Assembly: GCF_000614545.1 (NCBI RefSeq)
Contig: NZ_BAKW01000004.1
Location: 124,001 to 188,000 of the forward strand
Source of the DNA: Asaia platycodi JCM 25414
GTDB lineage: Bacteria > Pseudomonadota > Alphaproteobacteria > Acetobacterales > Acetobacteraceae
Direction: 5' to 3'
DNA length: 64,000 nt
The notes beneath the pieces are model-generated. The model saw only the letters and a program-made list of their open reading frames with translations, had not been told where the DNA came from and did no database searches. Positions 29,998-38,759 of this stretch are shown here, piece by piece. The position numbers and the translations under genes were made by a program. Every line of letters starts with the position of its first letter. Position 1 is the first letter of the stretch.

Positions 29998-30531
29998 TTA
30001 ATCCCGGTTACCGTTATCGGCGCGAAGCTGGCGAGCGCGGGCGAGAATGCGGGTGGTGATGTCAGACGTCGTATTGGGCGCCACAGGGGTATCGACCCAT
30101 TCCGTGCCCTGCTTTTCCTGACGGAAAACCGAGACGCGCAGCGCATCGGAGCGCAGACGGCGGTCGAGAATATAGGCCGCAATCTTGAAACGCTCATTGG
30201 TGCTCGCAGGCGGCTGATACCAGTCCGTCAGAATCACGCCACCATTTGCATCGGCCGAAGCAAAAGGCATGAACGACAGGGTATCGATCGCACCGCGCCA
30301 CAGATAGGCGTTGACACCGCCCTTGAGCTCGTCATCACCGCCCGTCGCGCCGCGGTCGACACCAAGAAGATGGTTGCGGGGCTGGGTAAGGCTGTCCGGG
30401 TCGCGCCCGCCGCCACAGGCGCTCAGCGCCATTAGGGCGCAGAGCGGCAGAACGGGCAGGAACCGTCCCAAAGAGAGGGTCGCCCTCACAGGGGCATTGA
30501 GAGGGGCAATCGGCTGCAAACGAGGAGTCAT
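29998..30531 (-). CDS. DUF3576 domain-containing lipoprotein
   Basis: The 177-residue protein begins MTPRLQPIAPLNAPVRATLSLG and has a hydrophobic segment ending MALSACGGG, a lipobox-like cleavage site. The mature part matches the alphaproteobacterial DUF3576 family (NHLLGVDRGATGGDDELKGGVNAYLWRGAIDTLSFMPFASADANGGVILTDWY). It lies 48 nt upstream of leuS on the same strand, a frequent arrangement. Its role is not established; an envelope function near lptE is plausible. A start with AGGGA upstream was chosen at 30531. Confidence 0.85.
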   Translation of the reverse strand: MTPRLQPIAPLNAPVRATLSLGRFLPVLPLCALMALSACGGGRDPDSLTQPRNHLLGVDRGATGGDDELKGGVNAYLWRGAIDTLSFMPFASADANGGVILTDWYQPPASTNERFKIAAYILDRRLRSDALRVSVFRQEKQGTEWVDTPVAPNTTSDITTRILARARQLRADNGNRD

Positions 30532-30650
30532 GATGTCCCTATTAGACTGGCACTGGCCGCGTGTCGAAATCCCCGATCGCGATAGCCGCGTCCGGCGCTG
30601 AAAACAGTTCATATCGCGCCCGCCCGGCCACGCCAAGCGGGGCAACAGGT

Positions 30651-32761
30651 TTATCCTGCGGGGATACCGACGCGTTCGAGCATCTCTCGCAGCCATGTCT
30701 GCATGGTGTCAGGCAGATAGGCATGACGAGAGAGAACCCCCGCAATGCTCACATCCGGCACCAGACGCAACAGATGACGCTTCACGCGCTCGGCTTCTTC
30801 ACTCACGCCCTGAGCGGCGAGCGCGACAAGATAATAGAGCACGCCGGCAGCACTTCTTGGATAGAGGCTGACGAAAGCCGCCCCCGCCTGACGCGCTTCT
30901 TCAGCATTGCCGGACACTTCAAGCACGAAAATGCTGAAGGGCTCCGAAAGCACCGCGAGTGGCTGAGAAGCCCGCAACGCCCGGAACTGCTGGATTTCGT
31001 CAAGCGCGCTCGCCTTGTTTTCTGACAACAGCGCCTGGATGGCCTTAAGCGCGTGGATGGACGGTGAGATCGCAATTGCAGGGAAGACACCGGATGCACC
31101 CGTATATTCCGCCGTCAGGGCCTTGGCCTCGTCGAGCTGCCCCGGCGTGAAGGTGCGGGTGAGCATGGAAAGCCAGACACCCAGCGGGTTTGCCCTGAGC
31201 TGGATTGCCACATATCCGGCGGCAGACGCGATCTCTTCCATCTCTTCCGACGGCGTGCCGGACCAGTTGTCCTGATAAAGGAAAAAACGGATCAGCGACC
31301 GCACATAAAGCACGAAGACCGATTCCTGATCGGATTGATAGGCACGCTCGACCAGTTCGCTCAACTCGGCCGACAATGTGACATCGCAGCGCAGCAAGAG
31401 GGTGAGCGCCTGATCGCCATCTGGAACGCCGAGAGCTCCGCAATCGGACGCGACATCATGCGCTGCCCCTCGGAGAGAAACAGCGACCATTGCAACGACT
31501 TCATGACGTAGAACAGCAGCGCACGCTGGGCGCGCGTATCCTTGGGCAGCTCGAAACGATCCGCCCAGACAACACTGCCTTCCTGACGCAGGCTCAGCAA
31601 TCTGATGATGACATAACCCTCAGACGCCTCGTCATGGGGGCAATTCGAGCGCACGAGCCCTGAAATGACATAATCCGTACCCGGGTTATGGGTGTTGCCC
31701 AATAGCGGTCCGGTATCGCCCTGCGGTGTTTCAGGAAACGGCACGACCGTGAACGTCTGGAGCCCGACCAGCTTTACTTCTAGGCGTTCCGTCAGTTCGG
31801 CTGCGAGAGCGTCGGCATGGTCTCCCCCGGTAGCCTTGAGCGGCGCAACGGCGATCGAGCCCAACGTACGTGATGGCGGCCCGGCCGATAGGAATGACCC
31901 CTCGCCTCCTGCCGATGCGAAAAGACCCGAGCTTTCGACATGCCTGTCGGCATGCACCAGAGCCGGATCAGCCTCGGAAGATGCACCGTGATGCGACTTC
32001 GCATAGGAATCGAACGCGATTCGCTCCTGCAACCCACGAACGAGTCCCATTGTCGCCGGGCCTGGAACCGTGCCGAGCTGGTCCTGGAACAACTGTACGA
32101 CTTGGTCTCCGAGCGCCGCAGCCTGAGCGTATTCGCCCTTGGTCACCCAGGCCTGGATACGCGCACGCCACGCAGCTTCGTTCAGACCATCACGCAAAAG
32201 CAGATGATCAGCAGTCTCGAGAATGGCGTCAGGGTCGACCTGTGTACGCAGCGCACTCTCGAAAAGCTGATAGATATGGCGGTTCAGGCGCGTGCGCTGC
32301 CCCTCGATCCATTCGTTGAAAGCGGGGTCGATTCCGTTCAGTTCACCGAGCAGCACTTCACTTGGCGGCGGCAATTCACGCAGGATCGACTTACCGCCAT
32401 TGAGGATTCGCTCGACATCCACCGAGGTAAGGGCAGGCTTGAGCGCAAGGGTGTGACGCTGAACGTCGATCACATCGACGCCTAGCGGACTCAGGGCATC
32501 GAGAAGACGATGAATCTCCTGACGCAGCGACGCCCGCGCCAGATCGTCAGGGCGGCGGCTCCAGAGCAGTTCAGCCAGATGAGATCGGGCAACGGGTTTA
32601 CGATCCGACAGCGCAAGTATGGCGAGCAGACCTTTTGTCTTCCCACCAACAGGAAGCACGCTCTCTCCAGTAAGCGTCGTTGCTTCCATGCGACCAATCA
32701 GGCGCAGGCGCAGTAGGGTAGAATCGGTTTTTGCAACACCACGGAGGGCCAGATCGAACAT
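30651..32761 (-). CDS. Large SARP/BTAD-type regulator with TolB-like and TPR-like regions (one-base frameshift)
   Basis: This regulator is about 703 residues after repair. The N-terminal winged-helix domain (LRLIGRMEATTLTGESVLPVGGKTKGLLAILAL, then RASLRQEIHRLLDAL) resembles OmpR-type SARP DNA-binding domains. A BTAD-like helical region (about 140-240) follows. A segment RTLGSIAVAPLKATGGDHADALAAELTERL resembles the TolB-like motif of CadC/adenylate-cyclase-type proteins. The C-terminal part is helical, TPR-like (VERAYQSDQESVFVLYVRSLIR), in the next frame after one missing base near 31411. There is no receiver or membrane domain. Target genes unknown. Confidence 0.75.
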
Positions 32762-33063
32762 TACTTCACGCTTTCACTTCTCAAAGCCTTATATCACATT
32801 CCTATCTCGGTTTTTTTACGAAACGTATTCCTCACTTCAACAACCCGCGCAGTTGAAGGGAAGACGCTAATGCCGAGACCGTGCTTGTCGACAATGGCCC
32901 CTTGGGGAACAGGACGCAGTAAATCTTGCATCCGACCAAAAAAGAACATCTCTACATGCCCCATATCCGTCGGGGAGGAGACTTACTACAAGCAACAATC
33001 TTAGTTTGACTTGTCAGTATTGCAACCGATGACAGGGAACAGAAAAATTTGAAAGCGTACGGC
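32762..33063. other. Gene-free region upstream of the tRNA
   Basis: About 300 bp, more AT-rich than its surroundings, between the start of the large regulator (minus) and the tRNA promoter. No reading frame with coding character and no clear repeat was found. It presumably holds the promoter of the regulator. Confidence 0.4.
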
Positions 33064-33092
33064 TTGCTTGCCAGGCGCCGGCGCCCTAGGAT
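33064..33092 (+). promoter_or_regulatory. Candidate sigma-70 promoter of the tRNA-Arg gene
   Basis: TTGCTT at 33064-33069 and TAGGAT at 33087-33092 are separated by 17 bp, with the -10 element 10 nt before the first tRNA base. A GC-rich spacer with GGCGCCGGCGCC lies between. Spacing and position fit a promoter serving only this tRNA. Confidence 0.6.
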
Positions 33093-33102
33093 GGGAGTGA
33101 TG

Positions 33103-33423
33103 GTCCGCGTAGCTCAGCAGGATAGAGCACAGGATTCCTAAAATTGGGCGCCATGGTCGGAAACGCCATGGTGGATCTGCTCAAATTCGGGGAACGCTCT
33201 GGCAATATGCCGTGCCAATCCCGAGCCAAGCGCTTCTCTGAAAAGAGCGGTGAAGGTGTAGAGACTGTACGGGCAGCACCTGTCGTCTGGCATGCCAGAC
33301 CATGGTGAAGAGACAGTCCAGACCACGAACGGCGTGTCGGGCGATCAGCTCACCTCGTCGGCGGCGAAAGTCGAAGTGGGATGAATCCTGGGGCCGTGGG
33401 TTCGAATCCCGCCGCGGACACCA
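33103..33423 (+). tRNA. tRNA-Arg(CCU), interrupted by a group I intron
   Basis: Exon 1 is 33103-33139 and exon 2 is 33384-33423 including an encoded CCA. The spliced 77-nt tRNA folds fully. The acceptor stem pairs GTCCGCG (33103-33109) with CGCGGAC (33413-33419). The D stem pairs GCTC (33112-33115) with GAGC (33125-33128). The anticodon stem pairs CAGGA (33130-33134) with TCCTG (33386-33390), with loop TTCCTAA and anticodon CCU at 33137-33139. The T arm is GTGGG-TTCGAAT-CCCGC (33396-33412). The insertion lies directly after the anticodon. Arg(CCU) decodes AGG. Confidence 0.96.
33140..33383 (+). ncRNA. Group I self-splicing intron (IC3-like) in tRNA-Arg(CCU)
   Basis: The 244-nt insertion has group I core elements. 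Q-like AATCCCGAGCCAAGC lies at 33217-33231. R-like GTGTAGAGACTGTACGGGCAG lies at about 33257-33275. S-like AAGAGACAGTCC lies at 33309-33319, with a P7 pairing GACU (33263-33266)/AGUC (33315-33318). P2 is a hairpin of two CGCCATGG copies (33149-33172). The internal guide AUUGGG (33143-33148) pairs with both exons: GGG with the 5' exon CCU (U.G wobble at the splice site) and AUU with AAU of the 3' exon (P10). The intron ends in G. No homing endonuclease is encoded. Introns in this same tRNA are established in Agrobacterium; self-splicing here is inferred. Confidence 0.93.
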
Positions 33424-33457
33424 TCTTTCCCGAGATCACCATCACGACCCATACCGA

Positions 33458-33491
33458 GCGCCGGGGCGCCCGCCCCCACGGCGCGGTTTTT
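33458..33491 (+). terminator. Intrinsic terminator after tRNA-Arg
   Basis: A GC-rich hairpin with outer stem GCGCCG (33458-33463) and CGGCGC (33479-33484) is followed by GG and five T (33487-33491). It lies 35 nt downstream of the tRNA CCA end, so the tRNA is a single-gene transcription unit. It overlaps the 3' end of the small membrane protein gene on the other strand only by proximity. Confidence 0.75.
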
Positions 33492-33494
33492 CGG

Positions 33495-33779
33495 TCAGAT
33501 AGCGATCGCTGTCATATCCGGCGCGAAGAGAGCGTGAAGCAGCAGGGCAAAGAGCACAATTGCGATGAGCACTCCAAAGAGACGCCCGAACAGGCGGAAA
33601 GAGACGACGACGAGAAGGAGCAACAGAAGGGCAAGAAGCGCCGTCTGTACCTGATGAGGAATGCCCAGTGCGACGAGTGCTTTTCTGGCAGCCTCTTCGA
33701 TTACGGCAATCACGGAGACAATCAGGGTAAAAAGACCAAGTATGAGGCCCACCACCACCGAGATCGCATTCTGGACCAT
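33495..33779 (-). CDS. Small membrane protein, function unknown
   Basis: The 94-residue protein is mostly hydrophobic. One membrane segment lies near the N-terminus (AISVVVGLILGLFTLIVSVIAVI). A strongly hydrophobic stretch follows (ALLALLLLLLVVVSF), and a third segment ends in FALLLHALFA. A short amphipathic part with EEAARKALVALGIPHQ separates them. The ATG is preceded by GGAGGAA at good spacing, which supports a real gene. I recognise no family. Confidence 0.65.
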   Translation of the reverse strand: MVQNAISVVVGLILGLFTLIVSVIAVIEEAARKALVALGIPHQVQTALLALLLLLLVVVSFRLFGRLFGVLIAIVLFALLLHALFAPDMTAIAI

Positions 33780-34101
33780 GCTGTATTCCTCCGTCGCGGC
33801 CAGGGCGACGCGCCTTGTTCCACCCTTTTCATATGACCGAGATCGGTGCCCCCCACAACGCGCTATTTTGTCACGAGGCCCCCAAACGACATGACAGTTT
33901 CGACCCGTTCCGGTTCCGTCATTTGATATGGGACGAGATAATGGCCTAGAGCATCATCTCGTCGGGACGTCTCCCTTGATTGGATAGGCATGACCGTCAA
34001 ACACCGCGACGATGCCTGGGCTGCAATACCAGCGACTGTCGCTCTTCGGGCCTGAGCCACTTCCAGGGCCGATCCATCTACAGGAAGGAAGAACCGACAT
34101 C
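33780..34101. promoter_or_regulatory. Divergent region upstream of dicarboxylate symporter
   Basis: This 322-bp region between two divergent genes contains an inverted repeat, GACGAGAT (33932-33939) with ATCTCGTC (33956-33963), about 140 bp upstream of the symporter start. It may be an operator or a leader hairpin. No other feature was recognised. Confidence 0.35.
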
Positions 34102-35348
34102 ATGAAGCGCATGAGTATGACCACGATCATCGTCATCGCAATGCTGCTCGGCATTGGCGTAGGTGGTACGGCCCATGCGCTCATCTCCGACACGATACAG
34201 CAGCAGCATTTCGCTCATTACGTCTCGATCGGTTCGACCATCTTTCTTCGCCTCATCAAGATGATCATCGCCCCACTCGTGTTCTCGACGCTCGTGGTAG
34301 GGATCGGCCATATGTCCGACGCTGCTCGGTGGGCCGCGTCGGTGCAAAGGCGATGATCTGGTTCGTGGCAGCCTCGCTCTTCTCGTTGACGCTCGGCATG
34401 GTGCTGGTCAATCTCTTCGGCCCAGGCGTCGGCATGCATCGCCTTCAGGGCGTTGCGACCTCACCCGTCGCAACTGCTGGCATGTCGCTCGACAGCTTCG
34501 TCAAGCATATCGTGCCGGACTCGGTGTTTCGCGCCATGACCGATAACGAGATCCTTCAGATTGTGGTGTTTTCGGTATTTTTCGGCGTCGCCTGCGCCTC
34601 GATGCCCGAAAAGGCCCGCGTTGTAATGGAATGGACCGAGAGCCTGTCGCAGATCATTCTGAAAGTGACGAGCTACGTCATGATGCTCGCGCCCGTGGCG
34701 GTGTTCTGCGCCATGGCCGCCACCATCACGACCAACGGACTTAGCGTTCTGATCAATTACGGCAAGTTCATGGGTGAATTCTATATTGCCCTGTTCCTGC
34801 TCTGGTGCGCGCTGATCGCGGCAGCCTTCGTGATTCTCGGGCGCCCGGCGCGTCGCCTTATCTCGCTGATGCGCGAACCTTTTCTGCTCGCCTTCTCGAC
34901 TGCGAGTTCAGAAGCAGCCTATCCGCTGATGCTCGATCAGCTTTCTCGCTTTCCGATCTCGCGCCGGATTTCGTCTTTCGTGCTGCCGCTCGGCTATTCG
35001 TTCAATCTGGATGGCACGATGATGTACTGCACCTTCGCAAGCATCTTCATTGCCCAGGCCTATGATATCAGCCTGCCATGGAGCACGCAGATCATCATGC
35101 TGCTGACGCTGATGCTGACGAGCAAAGGGGTAGCGGGCATTCCGCGCGCCTCCCTGGTGGTGATTGCCGCAACACTCAGCCAGTTCAAACTGCCGGAAGA
35201 AGGCGTATTGCTCATTCTTGGCATCGATACATTTCTCGATATGGGCCGTTCTGCCACGAATGTCGTCGGCAATTCTCTGGCGACCGCCGTGGTTGCCAAA
35301 TGGGAAGGCCAGTTCCCCGGAGAGCCCGCCCAGCCCGTCGAGAGCTGA
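34102..35348 (+). CDS. Dicarboxylate/amino acid:cation symporter, DAACS family (one-base frameshift)
   Basis: This GltP/DctA-type symporter is about 415 residues after repair. It couples C4-dicarboxylate or glutamate uptake to H+ or Na+. Typical segments are FLRLIKMIIAPLVFSTLVVGI, the serine-rich loop TASSEAAYPLML, the re-entrant LPLGYSFNLDGTMMYC, and SKGVAGIPRASLVVIAATL with GIDTFLDMGRSATNVVGNSLAT. One missing base near 34326 shifts the frame between GHMSDAA and GRVGAKAMIW. ATG at 34102 follows AGGAAGGA. DctA versus GltP cannot be decided by eye. Confidence 0.92.
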
Positions 35349-35357
35349 GCGAGGCAG

Positions 35358-35380
35358 GTCGCAGGGTCAGGCCCTGCGAC
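35358..35380. terminator. Hairpin between convergent symporter and permease genes
   Basis: A perfect 9-bp inverted repeat, GTCGCAGGG and CCCTGCGAC, with a 5-nt loop lies 10 nt past the symporter stop and overlaps the last codons of the permease. There is no T-tract, so termination is possible but not certain. Confidence 0.4.
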
Positions 35381-36770
35381 GGCTCATGAGGATCAGGCCC
35401 CAGCCAAGAGCAAGAAGCACACCGATGAACGGTATGGCGATGACCGTATAAGTGCCTCGGGATAGTCGAGCGCCATCATCACCACCACGAAACCCAGAAA
35501 CCAAGGGTGAGCCAGGCAGTATAGGGGGCACCCGGCATACGGAAGCCTGCGCTCTCGATCTCACCGCTATTGACCAGCTTGCGCATGCGTATCTGGCAGA
35601 TCAGGATGAAGCTCCAGGTGCTGATAATGCCCAGCGCCGCCACGTTCAGCACGATCTCGAAGACGCGTGCCGGAATGAGATAATTCAGCCCGACGCCAAC
35701 GAGGTAAACAACCACAGTGGTCAGAATACCGACGTAAGGCACTGACTGGCGATTCATCCTGGCAAGCGCACGCGGCGCAGACCCACCGAGTGCCAGTGCG
35801 CGCAGGACACGACCTGTCGAATAGAGACCCGAATTGAGGCTCGACAGCGCTGCCGTCAGCACCACGATATTCATGACCGTATCGACATGCGGCACACCGA
35901 GCGCCTGAAAGAAGGTCACAAACGGCTGACACCCTTGTGATAGGCGGTCCAAGGCAGAAGGCAGACCAGCAGGATGACCGAGCCGACATAAAACAGGCCA
36001 ATGCGCCAGATCACGCTGTTGATGGCGCGGGGAATGATCTCGCGCGGATTGGCACATTCACCCGCTGCCGTACCGACAAGCTCGATGGCCGAATAGGCAA
36101 AGACCACACCCTGCATGAGGAACAGCGCGGGCATGATGCCATGCGGGAAGATACCGCCATTTTCAGAAATCAGATGGAAACCGGGCACTGCGCCGCCGAC
36201 CGGCATTTTCAGACCCAGCACAACACAGCCAAAAATCAGGAAAAGCGCGAGCGCAATCACCTTGATGAGCGAAAACCAGAACTCCAGTTCGCCGAAATAA
36301 CGCACGCCGATCATGTTCATTGTGCCGACGATGCCGAGCGCAACCAGGGCAAACACCCATTGCGGCACATGATCGAATGTGCCCCAGAAATGCATGTAGA
36401 GCGCGACCGCCGTGATATCGACAATACCGGTCATGGCCCAGTTCAGGAAGGACAGCCATCCGGCTGCATAGGCCGCCTTCTCACCCAGAAACTCACGGGC
36501 ATAGGAGACGAAGCTGCCCGCACTCGGGCGATACATCACCAGTTCGCCAAGGGCTCGCAGGATGAGGAAGCAGAAGAGACCGCAGACCAGATAATCGATG
36601 GCAAGAGACGGTCCTGCCTGTTGCAGACGGGAGCCTGCCCCAAGAAAGAGGCCGGTGCCGATGGCGCCACCGATAGCGATCATCTGGACCTGACGGCGAC
36701 CCAGATCCTTGTGATAGCCCTCATCCACTTGTGGCGGCGGATGGTGATGCGACTTGGATGGAATGTCCAA
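35367..36770 (-). CDS. Amino acid permease, APC superfamily (three frame breaks)
   Basis: This 12-TM amino acid permease is about 468 residues after repair. The first part is intact ([42 protein letters not shown], then [24 protein letters not shown]), which is the AAT-family signature of GabP/ProY/AnsP-like carriers. Frame breaks near 35930, 35490 and 35462 each fit one missing base; the end is [30 protein letters not shown]. The apparent start at 36770 is TTG with a weak AGGA upstream. Substrate unknown. Three losses in one gene match the general error pattern of the window. Confidence 0.88.
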
Positions 36771-37098
36771 AACTTTGTAATCCTGACCCGGTTGACGAAT
36801 TTTCTTGTGTAATCGTAACGAAATCCTCGACCTCTGCCAATCGTTTACATGAACGACAGGCCGAAGCTGGCGATGAGGAAATCGAGATCACGATGACCGC
36901 TCTGTCAAGTCACGACCCGGCCCGGAAGTGCTTCGAACCGCGGCTTTTCAGGAGGATCGCATCGGTCGATGATGTCACATCAATGTGTCTTTCATCACAT
37001 CGATATGTCATATTCCTGAACCGTTTCCCCTCCTAGTCTGACCGCCCTGAGCGACACACGGGGCGCAAAAAGCCCGAGAACTGACGCGGAGACGAAGC
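36771..37098. promoter_or_regulatory. Divergent permease/dhaK region with tandem operator-like repeats
   Basis: This 328-bp region holds two near-palindromic 12-mers, CACATCAATGTG at 36976-36987 and CACATCGATATG at 36996-37007. They are spaced exactly 20 bp start to start, on the same helix face, about 90-120 bp upstream of dhaK. They look like a tandem operator. They do not resemble the TGTCCGTACA sites near the aldolase gene, so a different regulator is implied. Confidence 0.45.
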
Positions 37099-38721
37099 AT
37101 GAAGCGGTTTTTCAACACGCGCGAGACCATTGTGAAAGAAGGGCTGGAGGGCTTGCTGCGCTCCTCCTACGGTGCCGCTCTCTGCCGGTTGGAAGGCGCG
37201 GAGGACATTCATGTCGTCCTGCGGAAAGACTGGCAGAAAGAGCGTGTCGCCGTGCTGTCCGGCGGTGGCTCCGGCCATGAGCCGGCCCATGCGGGATTCG
37301 TCGGGAAAGGCATGCTCACGGGCGCGATCTGCGGTCAGCTTTTCGCCTCTCCGGGTGTCGACGCCATTCTTGCTGCCATCAGGGCCGTTACCGGCCAGGC
37401 GGGCTGCCTTCTGATCGTCAAGAACTACACCGGCGACCGCCTCAATTTCGGCATTGCCGCCGAGCAGGCCAAGGCACTGGGTCTGAATGTGGAGCTGGTG
37501 ATCATTGGCGATGATATCGCTCTTGGCCGCACCGACAAGGCGCGCGGCATCGCAGGCACGGTGCTTGTCCACAAGATTGCGGGCGCCGCCGCTGAAGCAG
37601 GTCAGTCTCTGACAGAAGTCGCAGCTCTGGCGCGCAAGGTGGCTAGCTCGCTCAGTTCAATCGGTCTGGCGCTGAGCGACTGCAATGTCTTCACCCCCGA
37701 CCAGAAGCCACGCCTTGGCGAGAACGAGGCCGAACTGGGGCTAGGCATTCATGGTGAAGCCGGTGTCGAGCGCATCCCCATGGCGGGGCTGGACACGCTC
37801 GTGGCGCGCACGGCGGAAAAGCTCGAAGCAGCCCTGCCGCGTGAAGGCAAACTGATCGTCCTGCTCAACATGCTGGGCAGCGTGCCACCTCTTGAAGCCT
37901 TTGCGCTGCTCGACGGGTTCTCGCGCACGACGCTTGCAGCCCGCACGGAATGGATCATCGGTCCCGCGCCACTCATGACGGCGCTCGACATGAACGGATT
38001 TTCGCTCACCGCCCTGCCCGCCGATCCGGCGTTCATCGCAGCCCTTTCTGCCGAAGCCGGACCGCGCTCCTGGCCGGGAGTGGCGCATTTCGCCCCTGTC
38101 GCGACCCTGCCCTGCCCCGCTTTGCCTGAGACTTTCGTCGATGCTCCCTCCGACAATGCCGTGTTGCGCAAGCTGATCACCACAGGTGCCGAAGCGCTTC
38201 TGGCCAATGAGGCGCGACTGAACGCCCTCGACGCCAAATGCGGCGATGGCGACGCCGGATCGACTTTTGCAGAATCGGGCCGACAACTTCTCAAGGCGCT
38301 TGACTCACTGCCTCTCGGTTCGCCGCAAAAGCTGCTGGCCACGATCGGCCGCCTGCTGGCCCGTCACAGCGGTGGATCGAGCGGCGTTCTGCTCTCCATC
38401 CTCACAACAACCGCAGGACATGACGAAAACTGGCGCGAAGGTCTTCAGAAAGGCGCCGCACAGATGCAGGCTTATGGAGGAGCTCATGCGGGTGACCGCA
38501 CCATGCTCGACGCGCTGCTCCCCGCCATCGGGTCACTCAATGCCGGACAGTCTCTGGCCGCAGCCGCTGCGGCCGCGCGCGCTGGCGCCGACGCCACACG
38601 CAGCATGAAAGCACGCGCCGGACGTGCCTCGTATATCCCGGCAGAACAGCTGGCCGATATTCCCGATCCGGGCGCCGAAGCCATTGCAGTGCTTTTCGAA
38701 AGTCTGGCGAAGAGCCTCTGA
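37099..38721 (+). CDS. Dihydroxyacetone (or related ketose) kinase, DhaK-DhaL fusion
   Basis: This 540-residue ATP-dependent kinase has the DhaK domain (about 1-330) with VLSGGGSGHEPAHAGFVGKGML and GLGIHGEAGVERI, where His218 is the residue expected to bind the substrate ketone covalently. The C-terminal DhaL ATP domain (about 350-540) has DAKCGDGDAGSTFAES and LARHSGGSSGVLLSI. It would convert dihydroxyacetone to DHAP, but tetrulose kinases share this architecture. Glycerol-derived dihydroxyacetone is common in acetic acid bacteria. The gene is convergent with gntR and ends at a hairpin. Confidence 0.92.
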   Translation: MKRFFNTRETIVKEGLEGLLRSSYGAALCRLEGAEDIHVVLRKDWQKERVAVLSGGGSGHEPAHAGFVGKGMLTGAICGQLFASPGVDAILAAIRAVTGQAGCLLIVKNYTGDRLNFGIAAEQAKALGLNVELVIIGDDIALGRTDKARGIAGTVLVHKIAGAAAEAGQSLTEVAALARKVASSLSSIGLALSDCNVFTPDQKPRLGENEAELGLGIHGEAGVERIPMAGLDTLVARTAEKLEAALPREGKLIVLLNMLGSVPPLEAFALLDGFSRTTLAARTEWIIGPAPLMTALDMNGFSLTALPADPAFIAALSAEAGPRSWPGVAHFAPVATLPCPALPETFVDAPSDNAVLRKLITTGAEALLANEARLNALDAKCGDGDAGSTFAESGRQLLKALDSLPLGSPQKLLATIGRLLARHSGGSSGVLLSILTTTAGHDENWREGLQKGAAQMQAYGGAHAGDRTMLDALLPAIGSLNAGQSLAAAAAAARAGADATRSMKARAGRASYIPAEQLADIPDPGAEAIAVLFESLAKSL

Positions 38722-38728
38722 AAAACCG

Positions 38729-38755
38729 GCTTCCCCGTCGTCATGACGGGGAAGC
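38729..38755. terminator. Hairpin terminator between dhaK and gntR
   Basis: A perfect 11-bp inverted repeat, GCTTCCCCGTC and GACGGGGAAGC, with a 5-nt loop lies 8 nt after the dhaK stop and 4 nt from the end of the convergent gntR gene. An A-tract on the dhaK side could give a U-tract for the gntR transcript. Confidence 0.75.
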
Positions 38756-38759
38756 GCGA

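Noticed and set aside
33138-33502. Two open frames across the tRNA/intron (minus 33138-33326, plus 33302-33502)
   Set aside because: They overlap conserved intron core and tRNA sequence, lack good ribosome-binding sites and show no protein family character, so they are not an intron-encoded endonuclease.
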